A stretch of 9,126 nucleotides of DNA from an uncultured Collinsella sp. (GCA_900544205.1 UQUG01000072.1:1-9126), one strand, 5' to 3'. Counted from the stretch's first letter, positions 1 to 6,492 are shown. Made by a program: numbers and translations. The notes: generated by a model not told the origin, from the sequence alone.

Positions 1-229
1 AGATTTCGTCGACATGCTCGCGCACGACGCCCGAGCAGTTGTTGAGGATGTGCATAAAGGCTTCGTACTCGCCGTGCACGTCGCTCATAAAATGCTCGGT
101 GCCCTTGGGTAGGTTGAGGATGGCCGAGAGGTTGATAATTTCGGTAAACGCGGATTGTTCGGTGGGAAATTGTCTCGACAGCAGACGCAGATACTTAAAG
201 TCTTGCGGGTTGCGATCGAATGCGACCAT
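1..229 (-). CDS. fbp: Class 3 fructose-1,6-bisphosphatase, N-terminal part (runs off left edge)
   Basis: The minus strand reads 76 codons from ATG at 229 to the window edge without a stop. The translation contains FTEIINLSAILNLPKGTEHF (residues 28-47) followed by MSDVHGEYEAF (48-58). This closely matches the N-terminus I know for the class 3 (Firmicutes-type, calcineurin-like) fructose-1,6-bisphosphatase. The D-x-H-G-E-Y signature at residues 50-55 supplies metal ligands of the metallophosphatase fold. The enzyme hydrolyses fructose-1,6-bisphosphate to fructose-6-phosphate in the cytosol, the committed gluconeogenic step. An AAGGTG Shine-Dalgarno sequence at 236-241 sits 6 nt before the ATG and fixes the start. 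The family is usually about 600-670 aa, so roughly the first eighth of the gene is here. It diverges from degV. A palindrome at 257-286 overlies its probable promoter. Confidence 0.92.
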   Translation of the reverse strand, partial: MVAFDRNPQDFKYLRLLSRQFPTEQSAFTEIINLSAILNLPKGTEHFMSDVHGEYEAFMHILNNCSGVVREHVDEI

Positions 230-256
230 GAAACACCTTCCGATGGAGCTGGTAAA

Positions 257-306
257 ACTGATAAACAGTGTCAAACGTTTATCAGTATGCGCCGCTTTTG
301 TTTCGA
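257..306 (-). promoter_or_regulatory. Candidate fbp promoter overlapped by a palindromic operator
   Basis: On the minus strand, TCGAAA (306-301) and GATAAA (283-278) are separated by exactly 17 nt. Each matches 4 of 6 consensus positions of a -35/-10 pair, and they lie about 50 nt upstream of the fbp ATG. A perfect 10-bp inverted repeat, ACTGATAAAC at 257-266 and GTTTATCAGT at 277-286 with a 10-bp spacer, covers the -10 box and the predicted start site. That is the geometry of a repressor operator. It could instead act as a hairpin in the 5' leader. No regulator family is identifiable from the sequence. Confidence 0.45.
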
Positions 307-512
307 TTTTGCGCCAGCGGCTGAATTGTCGGCTGAACGGTTTGGTAAATCGATTTAGTTGAGGTAGATATGGCGGTTGAGTGGAGACGACAGAAGGTGT
401 TTTCTCAGATATTTATGCGTGGGGCCGGTTGAGACGATGGTGGTAAAGATGTTCGCTATTTTTGGTTCGATTTGGTAAATAGTGGACATATGTACCGTAT
501 ATAGGCTCACTG

Positions 513-521
513 TGCGATAAT
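513..521 (+). promoter_or_regulatory. Extended -10 promoter element of degV
   Basis: TGC-GATAAT (513-521) fits an extended -10 box (TGn-TATAAT) with one hexamer mismatch. It lies 28 nt before the degV start, predicting a leader of about 20-25 nt that includes the ribosome binding site. No good -35 hexamer is at the right distance, which is common for extended -10 promoters. The 11-mer TGTGCGATAAT recurs exactly on the minus strand at 6503-6493, upstream of the synthetase-like gene. Confidence 0.45.
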
Positions 522-549
522 TTGCGCAGCAATGAGTAAGGAGCCTCAT

Positions 550-1440
550 ATGAGTGATTTTGTCCTGACCTGTGAATCCGCCGCCGACCGAACCCGTGAG
601 TTCTTTGCGTCGCGCAATATCCCTGTCGTGTGTTTTCATTACGAGATCGACGATGTTGTCTATACGGACGATCTGTATCAGTCGATTACGCCGGACAAGT
701 TTTTTGCCCAGATTGCCGCGGGCGCCATGCCCAAGACGTCTCAGGTGAGCGTGGGCGAGTACGAGGAGTTTTGGGAGCCGTTTGTTGCCGAGGGTAAAGA
801 CGTGCTGCACCTGACGTTGTCGTCGGGTATTTCGGGCACGTATGGATCGGCCTGCGTCGCGGCGCAGATGCTCGCGGATCGCTATCCCCAGGGCGGCAAG
901 GTGCACGTCATCGATTCGCTGGCGGCGTCTTCGGGCTTTGGCCTGTTGCTGGAATATGCCGCCGACGTGCGCGATAGCGGGGCTTCACTCGACGAGACGG
1001 CTGCCTGGATCGAGGAGCACAAGCTCAACCTGCACCACTGGTTCTTCTCGACCGATCTGTCGAGCTACCTACGAGGCGGTCGCATTTCGGCTGCGAGCGC
1101 GATCATCGGCACGGCGCTTAAGATTTGCCCGCTTATGACGGTCGATTGCGAAGGTAAGCTGTCGCCACGTGAGAAAATTCGCACTAAGAAGCGAGCGATT
1201 TCCGAGATGGCCAAGACCATGATGGCACACGTGCGGGACGGTGCGGATTATTCGGGTAAGTGCATCATGTCGCACTCGGCGTGCCGCGAGGATGCCGAGG
1301 CAGTTGCGGCGCTGATTGAGGAACAGGTTCCGCAGCTTAAAGGCAAGATTGAGATCAATGACATCGGTACTCTGATTGGCTCGCATACCGGACCTGGTAC
1401 GGTGGCGCTCTTCTTTATGGGCGACAAGCGCGTGGATTAA
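550..1440 (+). CDS. DegV family fatty-acid-binding protein
   Basis: The product is 296 aa, normal for DegV (about 280-300). DegV proteins are cytosolic two-domain proteins that bind a fatty acyl chain; FakB subunits of fatty acid kinase are members. Family landmarks occur in order: the N-terminal strand FVLTCESAADRT (4-15), TSQVS (63-67), SSGISGTY (91-98), VIDSLAAS (120-127), YLRGGRISAASAIIG (173-187) and the C-terminal IGSHTGPG (276-283), which contacts the carboxylate in known structures. I chose ATG at 550 because AAGGAG at 538-543 sits 6 nt upstream. The ATG at 532 lies before this Shine-Dalgarno and has none of its own. The gene is monocistronic by layout, with a promoter at 513-521 and a terminator at 1482-1509. 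No fakA-like kinase gene is in the window, so a role in exogenous fatty acid use is family inference only. Confidence 0.93.
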   Translation: MSDFVLTCESAADRTREFFASRNIPVVCFHYEIDDVVYTDDLYQSITPDKFFAQIAAGAMPKTSQVSVGEYEEFWEPFVAEGKDVLHLTLSSGISGTYGSACVAAQMLADRYPQGGKVHVIDSLAASSGFGLLLEYAADVRDSGASLDETAAWIEEHKLNLHHWFFSTDLSSYLRGGRISAASAIIGTALKICPLMTVDCEGKLSPREKIRTKKRAISEMAKTMMAHVRDGADYSGKCIMSHSACREDAEAVAALIEEQVPQLKGKIEINDIGTLIGSHTGPGTVALFFMGDKRVD

Positions 1441-1481
1441 TTTGCTCCATCACGTCGCTGCATGATTGCTCAAACGATAAC

Positions 1482-1509
1482 GGCCCGCCTCACGTTTGTG
1501 GGGCGGGCC
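1482..1509. terminator. Bidirectional terminator hairpin between convergent genes
   Basis: GGCCCGCC (1482-1489) pairs perfectly with GGCGGGCC (1502-1509). Inside it, a T-G wobble and CAC/GTG (1491-1493 with 1498-1500) extend the stem to 12 pairs closing a GTTT tetraloop. It lies 41 nt after the degV stop and 12 nt past the end of the convergent TIM-barrel gene, so it can serve both. The T-runs on either side are poor (TTGCTGTT on plus), so termination may be less sharp than at a classical site. Confidence 0.8.
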
Positions 1510-1521
1510 TTGCTGTTACGA

Positions 1522-2613
1522 TTAGCGTTTCTTTCCGCGGAAGAAGAAGCCGTGCAGTGATGGCTTGAGGCCGCGGTTGGCGCGATGCTCCTCGACGCGC
1601 TCGTGGATCGAAGCGACGCGCTCGATGACTTCGTCGGGAATCGGCACATCGGGATTCATGTTCTCGACCTGGCTGACCTCGGCGGCGGAGACCTGGTCGA
1701 TAATGGGCACATCGTCGTGCGAGATGACAGGTGTGGCGTCTTCCTTCATCTTGCGATAACGCTGCATCATGTCGGTCTGTAGCTGCTGGGCCGAAGGCGG
1801 CGTCCAGATGATGGCGTTGGCGCCGGCGGCGATGGTTTCACGGATGCTCTCTGGCGTCTTGCCGCCCGGCGCGATGAGCGGCAGGTTGGGATAGTGCTTG
1901 CGCAGCTCGCGTAGGACCTGGGGCGTGTTCTTGCCGGCGGCGATGTTGAGAATCTTGGCTCCAGCGCGCACCTTGGCGTGGGCATCGTCGTCGCAGCGAA
2001 CGACCGTAGCGATGACGGGGATGTCGGCGATGTTGGTGATGTGCTCGACCATCTCGGCAGTAGCGGGGGAGTTGACCACGCAGCCCGCCGCGCCCTGCAT
2101 CTCGGAGACGGCTGCCATCTGCACGGAGCGCTTACCGGTCGTAGTTCCGCCGCCCACGCCTACAAAGACCGGGCACTCGGCGACGGTCAACAGTGCCTGC
2201 GTAATGGCCGGCTGCGGCGTGAAGGGGTAAACGGCAAAGACGGCATCGGCGTTGGAGTTGCGGATGACCGCGACGTCGGTGGTGTAGATGAGCGATTTGA
2301 TACGACGGCCGAAGAGCGTGAAGCCGCTGGCCTCCTCGATCTCGTCAGGCATGCGAAGGGCCGCCTTGCGCAGGCGCCCGTCGATGGGCAGCGGCTCCAT
2401 GGGAAGCAGTCCGTTGGGGGTCACGGCTACCTGGGGTTCGGTGAACTCGTCTGCGAGCTCGACCTCGGAGAAATCGACCGAGGCGACAATGTCCTCGTGA
2501 ACCTCGGCGGGCACATCGATGGGGGCTTGGTCGTTTGCCGCGGCAGGCGTGTCGAAAGAGCTGGTGCCGACGAAGGCGTCGACGCGCTCATTTAGATCGT
2601 TGAGGGTATCCAT
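1522..2613 (-). CDS. TIM-barrel (phosphate-binding type) protein of unknown function
   Basis: This is a 363-aa soluble protein. I do not recognise a named family with certainty. Residues 1-75 are acidic and look unstructured. Residues 105-275 read as alternating beta/alpha units: LIYTTDVAVIRNS (108-120), PVFVGVGGGTTTGKRS (148-163), GCVVNSPATAEMVEHI (177-192), IPVIATVVRCDDD (198-210), AGAKILNIAAGKNTPQVL (217-234), PLIAPGGKTPESI (245-257) and AGANAIIWTPPS (263-274). The last three resemble the C-terminal strands of the KDPG aldolase / ThiG / NanE / IMPDH-like barrels, where GG and AGA loops bind a phosphate. A charged helical tail ends in HGFFFRGKKR. The ATG at 2613 has only a weak GAG upstream. 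The gene converges on degV and diverges from the small membrane protein gene. No catalytic residues are assigned and the substrate is unknown. Confidence 0.8.
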   Translation of the reverse strand: MDTLNDLNERVDAFVGTSSFDTPAAANDQAPIDVPAEVHEDIVASVDFSEVELADEFTEPQVAVTPNGLLPMEPLPIDGRLRKAALRMPDEIEEASGFTLFGRRIKSLIYTTDVAVIRNSNADAVFAVYPFTPQPAITQALLTVAECPVFVGVGGGTTTGKRSVQMAAVSEMQGAAGCVVNSPATAEMVEHITNIADIPVIATVVRCDDDAHAKVRAGAKILNIAAGKNTPQVLRELRKHYPNLPLIAPGGKTPESIRETIAAGANAIIWTPPSAQQLQTDMMQRYRKMKEDATPVISHDDVPIIDQVSAAEVSQVENMNPDVPIPDEVIERVASIHERVEEHRANRGLKPSLHGFFFRGKKR

Positions 2614-2763
2614 GGAAGCTCGATTCTATGTGATGACGGCCGGCGCGATGCAGCCGGAATTGCGAATGCTAAATCGTTTGACGAGTTGATTTTTCCCCGC
2701 CGCGCCATCCGTTAGACCGAAGGACCGGCGAACGTGAAGGAGCTGTGGTGGCGGGGATCGAGG

Positions 2764-2772
2764 TGCTATCTT
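2764..2772 (+). promoter_or_regulatory. Possible extended -10 box for the small membrane protein gene
   Basis: TGC-TATCTT (2764-2772) has the TGn extension and T-A-T...T core of an extended -10 element. It lies 32 nt before the ATG at 2805, predicting a leader of about 25 nt with the ribosome binding site. No -35 match is present. The call rests on position and on the similar TGC-led boxes before degV and queA. Confidence 0.3.
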
Positions 2773-2804
2773 GAAAGTCCCGTTTAAAAGAGAGGTGACG
2801 CGGT

Positions 2805-2975
2805 ATGGAATTGACAGCAATGTTTGGCTCGATTGGCCTGTGTGTAGGCGCAATCGTTGCCGCCGCGGTTATCTACTTTGTGGTCACGGCCATTAAGGGC
2901 AAAAGGGCCGAACGCAAGGAGCGCGCGATGCTTAAACAGCATCGCGACCAGCAGGGCAAACGCGCACGGAGATAG
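2805..2975 (+). CDS. Small single-pass membrane protein (56 aa), hypothetical
   Basis: ATG at 2805 opens 56 codons ending in TAG at 2973-2975. AGAGGTG at 2791-2797 is a strong Shine-Dalgarno with 7-nt spacing. The peptide starts MELTAMFGSIGLCVGAIVAA. A hydrophobic stretch at residues 7-30 is long enough to cross the membrane once. It is followed by an unbroken basic tail, KGKRAERKERAMLKQHRDQQ and further Arg/Lys, with about 13 Lys/Arg in the last 26 residues. By the positive-inside rule the N-terminus faces out and the tail lies in the cytosol. No family is recognised. It is divergent from the TIM-barrel gene and convergent with the rRNA methyltransferase gene, only 24 nt from the end of the latter. 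The ribosome binding site, TM segment and charged tail together argue against a chance ORF. Confidence 0.72.
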   Translation: MELTAMFGSIGLCVGAIVAAAVIYFVVTAIKGKRAERKERAMLKQHRDQQGKRARR

Positions 2976-3000
2976 CTTGTTGAGTTTTGGATCCGTGCGC
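2962..3000. terminator. Inverted repeat between convergent gene ends, possible weak terminator
   Basis: GCGCACGGA (2962-2970) is perfectly complementary to TCCGTGCGC (2992-3000), with a 21-nt loop. The arms overlap the last codons of the small membrane protein gene and touch the stop codon of the methyltransferase gene, so the structure lies at both 3' ends. The loop is large and the T-run on plus (TTTT at 3009-3012) is short and displaced. A terminator role is therefore only plausible. Confidence 0.35.
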
Positions 3001-4103
3001 TAGCTGCGTTTTCGGATCAGGGCAATGTAGAAGCCCTCAAATTCGCGGCTGGGCGGAATGGTGAGCGTGCCGGGCATGCCGTTGGTGATGGCCGATACCT
3101 GACCCGCGGCGATTGCCTCGGTCAGGGCGTTGGACTCGATGCGCGGCTCCTCGCCAGCTTCCTGGGCGCGGCGTGCCTCACTTTCGCTTGGCGTGCCGTC
3201 GAGGGGGATGAGCTCGCAGTCCATATGCTTGTCGAGGGCCTCTTGCAGGGCGTCCTCGTTTTCCTGCGGCATAATCGAACAGGTGGAATAGACGAGCGTG
3301 CCGCCCGGCTTGAGGGCGCCCATGGCGCGGTCCAGAAGTGCGCGCTGCGAGCGGGCACACTTGCCAAGCAGCTGCTCGGTCAGGCCGCGCAGGCTCTTTT
3401 CGTTGCCGTTGATGACGGTGCCCGTGCCGGTGCAGGGGGCGTCGAGCAGGATGCGATCAAAGCGGAAGAACTCGTCGAGCTCGCGTGCGTCGATGCGCAT
3501 GACGGGCACGTTTTTGGCACCTTGACGGTGGAGGTTGGACTCAAGCTTTTCGGCGCGGGGAATGCTCATCTCACAGGCCGTGAGGTGTGCCTGGCCCTGG
3601 GTGAGGGCGGCGATCTGCGTCGTCTTGCCGCCGGGGGCTGCGCACATGTCCAGGATGTCCTCGCCGGCCTGAGCGCCCAGGACCAACGGCGGCATCATGG
3701 ACGACAGGCTCTGCAGATAGATTTTGCCGTCGCGGTAGATGTCGAGATCCCACAGATCGGAAACCTGGGCCTCGGGCAGGATAAAGGCGTCCGGATACCA
3801 GGTAACGGTTTGGTGCGCGATGCCGGCGGCATCGAGCGCGGCGGCGATGTCCTCGGCGGTTGCCTTGAGCGTGTTGGCGCGCAGTGTGACCGGGCGTGTG
3901 GCCGCGGCTCCAAAGCCCTCGATCATGAGCTCGGCATCGGCGGGCGCATAGGCGCCGGCGACCGTGTCGACCATAAAGCGCGGCAGGTCGGCGGCGGAGT
4001 GTTGGGCGGCAAGCTGGTCGGAAAGCTCGGTGGAGGCAAACTGCCTAAGCTTGAGCTCGGGCTTAACCTGCTTTTTCTGCTTACGACGACGCGGCTTGGA
4101 CAT
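3000..4103 (-). CDS. RsmB/RsmF-type rRNA (cytosine-5-)-methyltransferase
   Basis: This 367-aa protein of the NOL1/NOP2/Sun family transfers a methyl group from SAM to C5 of a cytosine in RNA, most likely 16S rRNA. The SAM-binding motif I is ILDMCAAPGGKTTQIA (150-165). Motif IV is LLDAPCTGTGT (219-229) with Cys224. Motif VI is LVYSTCSIMPQENE (270-283) with Cys275, the expected nucleophile; Cys224 is the second catalytic cysteine that aids product release. The C-terminal FEGFYIALIRK (355-365) is the usual ending of the catalytic domain. A Lys/Arg-rich N-terminus (residues 4-19) probably helps bind RNA. There is no NusB-like domain as in RsmB and no C-terminal PUA-like extension as in E. coli RsmF, so the target cytosine is not assignable. 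The start is supported by AAGGA at 4115-4111, 7 nt upstream. The gene lies downstream of the synthetase-like gene, across a structured repeat. Confidence 0.92.
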   Translation of the reverse strand: MSKPRRRKQKKQVKPELKLRQFASTELSDQLAAQHSAADLPRFMVDTVAGAYAPADAELMIEGFGAAATRPVTLRANTLKATAEDIAAALDAAGIAHQTVTWYPDAFILPEAQVSDLWDLDIYRDGKIYLQSLSSMMPPLVLGAQAGEDILDMCAAPGGKTTQIAALTQGQAHLTACEMSIPRAEKLESNLHRQGAKNVPVMRIDARELDEFFRFDRILLDAPCTGTGTVINGNEKSLRGLTEQLLGKCARSQRALLDRAMGALKPGGTLVYSTCSIMPQENEDALQEALDKHMDCELIPLDGTPSESEARRAQEAGEEPRIESNALTEAIAAGQVSAITNGMPGTLTIPPSREFEGFYIALIRKRS

Positions 4104-4122
4104 CCGTCTTTCCTTCCACCTA

Positions 4123-4243
4123 AATGATTATTCTGGGACGGGGATTAAAACATCATTCCATGACCCCCGTCACAAAAGACTGTACTGTGGCGCCCGGGAA
4201 TGATTTTTTTAATCCCCGTCCCAGAATAATCATTCCCGGGCGC
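4123..4243. repeat. Nested inverted-repeat element (28-bp and 16-bp perfect arms)
   Basis: The arm at 4123-4150 is the exact reverse complement of 4207-4234 (28 bp, spacer 56 nt); the core of the arm is TTCTGGGACGGGGATTAAAA. A second perfect pair, GCGCCCGGGAATGATT (4190-4205) and AATCATTCCCGGGCGC (4228-4243), overlaps it and shares AATCATT, so the two hairpins exclude each other. A third CCCCGTC at 4165-4171 could also pair with GACGGGG at 4137-4143. The element fills the gap between the synthetase-like stop (18 nt away) and the methyltransferase ribosome binding site (8 nt away). It has no ORF and no obvious target-site duplication. It may be a MITE/REP-like repeat, a terminator/attenuator for the minus-strand genes, or both. 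The minus-strand AATAAT at 4132-4127 inside one arm could be a -10 box for the methyltransferase gene. Confidence 0.88.
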
Positions 4244-4260
4244 GTTGCTGCAGGCGTGCT

Positions 4261-6411
4261 TTAGTACTGGCTCTCGTGCTTGCTGAAGAAGTCGAAGCGC
4301 GGGGGCAGCGGCTTTACGCGGTGCTCGCCGGGCTTCTCGCCCAGGCTCTCCACAAACTCGTCCGTGGAGGCAAAGATGTTATCCCAGCTAAAGAAGGCGA
4401 CCGGGTCGACGTCGAAGTACTCGCAGATGAGCTCGCAGCCGGCCGGGACGATGCCGTGCATCAGGACGGTCGCCACGCGCAGCTCGGTAAAGGCGTCGAC
4501 GAGGGTCTGCGTCATCGCGGCACTGGCCGACTCGCCCTCGAGCTTGTTGGCGGCCTTGGAGGCGTCGCTCCAGCGCTTGTTGGCGGCACGCAGGTAGTCG
4601 TCGCATACGGCGAGCGCGCGGTGCGTCTCGAACTTGTACATGGCCTGCTCAAAGGCGAGAGCTGCCTGCTGGGCGGCTTCGACCACGGTGTCAGAAGCGG
4701 CACCGGCGGGGATGCAGCCGTTGCGGTAGGGGCTCTCGTCGCCTTCCTTGATGGCAACGCCGTAGAAGCAGCTGCGGGCCAGGCGGTTGAAGACGCCGGT
4801 CAGCAGCGCGCTCTCCTTAAGGGCCGGATCGATAACGCGCTTGTCGTCGCAGGCGCGCACCTCGTTGCCGTCCTTGTCCTTGCCGGTCACACGCGTGTCG
4901 TATGCCTTGGGGCTAAAGCTCACCGGCTTTTCGGACAGGCCGAGCGACAGCCAGTGCGCGCGCATCTGCTCGCAGGTGTAGTGGTTGAGCAGGTCGTCTG
5001 CCGGCGGGGGAGGCGCCTGCGAGGACGAGCTGGCTTTTTTGCCCATGTAGAGCAGGTGATAGCAGGCGCTGACGGTGCTCTGCGTAAGGTCCCAACCCAG
5101 GGCCTCCCACATGGCGGTCTGAGCGATGCAGTAGAAATAGATGTTGTCCTGACCGATGAACTGGTAGATCTGAGCGTCGTCAGAGCACCACCAGTCGCGC
5201 CAGTCGAGCGAGCTGTGCTGGTAGGTGGGAGCGGGTACCTGCGTGGAATCGGCAGCGGGCTCGCCCATGAGGGCGGCATCCTGGGCGGCGACGCCCTCGG
5301 TCACGCCGGCGGCCTTGGCATCGCGTGCGAGCACGGTACGCGTATAGCTGATGGGCGCCCACAGGCTCTCGGGCCAGCACCAGCAGGTGACGTCGGAGAC
5401 GCCATCGACCTCGGGCACCGGAACGCCCCAGTCGATGTTGCCGGTGATGCGGAAGGGCACGAGCGCCTTGCCGCTGCGGAAACGCACGCCACCGTTGGCG
5501 AGCACCGCGTGGGCATCGTCGCGCTCCTTCCAGCTGGGGAAGGTGACGGTAAAGCTGCTCTTGTTGCCCTCGGGCTCCAGGACGGTGTGCTCGGGAAGCT
5601 GATCTTCGACGGCATCGAAGGCCTCGCGGAACTTGTTCTGGATGTAGAGCTGAGCCGGCAGCAGCCACTCCTCCATGGTCTTGGAGACCACGGAACGAAC
5701 CTGCGGGTTCTGGGCGAGCTTGGCGGTATAGGTCTTCATAAAGTCGAGGTAGGCCGGCAGGTCGAAGTAGAGGTTGTCGACCGGGCGCAGCTCGGGCACC
5801 TCGCCGGTGAGCTGGCTCTTAGGCGCGATGAGCTCCTCGGGCTCAAACTGGTGACCCAGGTCGCACTCGTCGGCATAGGCCTTCTCGGACTTGCAGCCCT
5901 GGATGGGGCAGCGGCCGATCACCTGACGGCCGTTGAGGAACGTGCCGGCCTTGGCATCGTAGAACTGCAGCGTGGAGCGCTTGGAGATGGTGCCCTGCTC
6001 GTGCAGGCGCTCGATAATCTCGGCGGTCACCTCGTTGTGGATCTGGGCCGCCGGCTCAAGGCCCGAGCCGCCGTAGATGTCACAGCTGATGTTGTAGTTG
6101 TTGAGGGTCGCGGCCTGGCGGGAGTGATTGGACTCGACATACTCGCTAATGGACTTGTCGTAGCCCTCGTTCTCCTTGAGCTTGCGGTAGCTCTCCATGA
6201 TGGGCGAGCCATAGCAGTCGGTGCCCGAGGTGAAGATGACGTTCTCACGGCCCAGGCGGTCGCGCAGGAAGCGGGCGAAGAAGTCGGCAGGGACAAAGAC
6301 GCCGCCAACGTGGCCAAAGTGAAGGCCCTTGTTGCCGTAGGGCTCGCCGGCGGTAACGATGGCGCGGCGAGGCCAGCTGGGACGGTCGTTCATGGAGTAT
6401 TTGGATGCCAT
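4261..6411 (-). CDS. Divergent methionyl-tRNA synthetase-like class I aminoacyl-tRNA synthetase
   Basis: The 716-aa product has a MetRS-type class I catalytic core. IVTAGEPYGNKGLHFGHVGG (18-37) contains the HIGH motif as HFGH (31-34), followed by FTSGTDCYGSPI (60-71). A Zn-knuckle region has Cys168, Cys173, Cys183 and His187, spaced C-x4-C-x9-C-x3-H. NIDWGVPVPEV (325-335), SLWAPISYT (349-357) and DWWCSDDAQIYQFIGQDNIY (406-425) match the MetRS landmarks WG.PVP, FDAPIGY and the FIGKDN region. The KMSKS loop reads MGKKASSSS (456-464), best aligned as K459-A-S-S-S463. An Ala/Pro-rich insertion (about 360-400) follows SLWAPISYT. Residues 530-690 are helical, as in an anticodon-binding domain. I chose ATG at 6411 because AAGGAG at 6421-6416 lies 4 nt upstream; an in-frame ATG at 6504 lacks a site. 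It may be a second, specialised MetRS or a synthetase paralogue; whether it charges tRNA-Met is unknown. Confidence 0.87.
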   Translation of the reverse strand: MASKYSMNDRPSWPRRAIVTAGEPYGNKGLHFGHVGGVFVPADFFARFLRDRLGRENVIFTSGTDCYGSPIMESYRKLKENEGYDKSISEYVESNHSRQAATLNNYNISCDIYGGSGLEPAAQIHNEVTAEIIERLHEQGTISKRSTLQFYDAKAGTFLNGRQVIGRCPIQGCKSEKAYADECDLGHQFEPEELIAPKSQLTGEVPELRPVDNLYFDLPAYLDFMKTYTAKLAQNPQVRSVVSKTMEEWLLPAQLYIQNKFREAFDAVEDQLPEHTVLEPEGNKSSFTVTFPSWKERDDAHAVLANGGVRFRSGKALVPFRITGNIDWGVPVPEVDGVSDVTCWCWPESLWAPISYTRTVLARDAKAAGVTEGVAAQDAALMGEPAADSTQVPAPTYQHSSLDWRDWWCSDDAQIYQFIGQDNIYFYCIAQTAMWEALGWDLTQSTVSACYHLLYMGKKASSSSQAPPPPADDLLNHYTCEQMRAHWLSLGLSEKPVSFSPKAYDTRVTGKDKDGNEVRACDDKRVIDPALKESALLTGVFNRLARSCFYGVAIKEGDESPYRNGCIPAGAASDTVVEAAQQAALAFEQAMYKFETHRALAVCDDYLRAANKRWSDASKAANKLEGESASAAMTQTLVDAFTELRVATVLMHGIVPAGCELICEYFDVDPVAFFSWDNIFASTDEFVESLGEKPGEHRVKPLPPRFDFFSKHESQY

Positions 6412-6492
6412 GGGACTCCTTCGCATATGGTGAGGGCGCGGCCGGGCGCGGGGCTCGGCGGCGCGGTGGTCAATTCGTGCATATCGTTCGAC

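Larger units (their letters stand above)
230..549. other. Divergent intergenic region between fbp and degV (320 bp)
   Basis: This gap is visibly richer in A/T than the flanking genes. It holds the fbp ribosome binding site, a 10-bp-arm palindrome over the likely fbp promoter, and the extended -10 box of degV. It also holds short direct repeats. TTTGGTAAAT occurs at 341-350 and 471-480. CGGCTGAA occurs at 318-325 and 330-337. CGGTTGAG occurs at 374-381 and 426-433. I see no convincing gene. A 20-codon ATG frame at 370-432, preceded by GAGGT at 361-365, is possible but unsupported. The repeats could be regulator sites or chance in AT-rich DNA. Confidence 0.6.

Noticed and set aside
39..362. A 107-codon plus-strand frame over the fbp start
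   Set aside because: It is antisense to the conserved fbp N-terminus and has no family similarity that I can see.
370..432. A 20-codon frame with GAGGT upstream, a possible leader peptide
   Set aside because: The peptide has no regulatory codon run and no attenuator hairpin follows. A chance ORF is as likely.
532..549. Upstream ATG for degV at 532
   Set aside because: The strong AAGGAG lies between this ATG and the one at 550 and is correctly spaced only for the latter.
355..906. A 183-codon minus-strand frame overlapping the degV start
   Set aside because: It overlaps degV antisense for most of its length, has no recognisable motif and would place the degV promoter inside a coding region.
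3225..4127. A 300-codon plus-strand frame opposite the rRNA methyltransferase gene
   Set aside because: Antisense shadow with biased composition and no domain. The opposite strand has all the methyltransferase motifs.
4123..4243. A complete insertion sequence or MITE with target-site duplication
   Set aside because: The inverted repeats are clear, but no transposase is present and no matching short direct repeats flank either the outer or the inner arms. Only a repeat-element call is supported.
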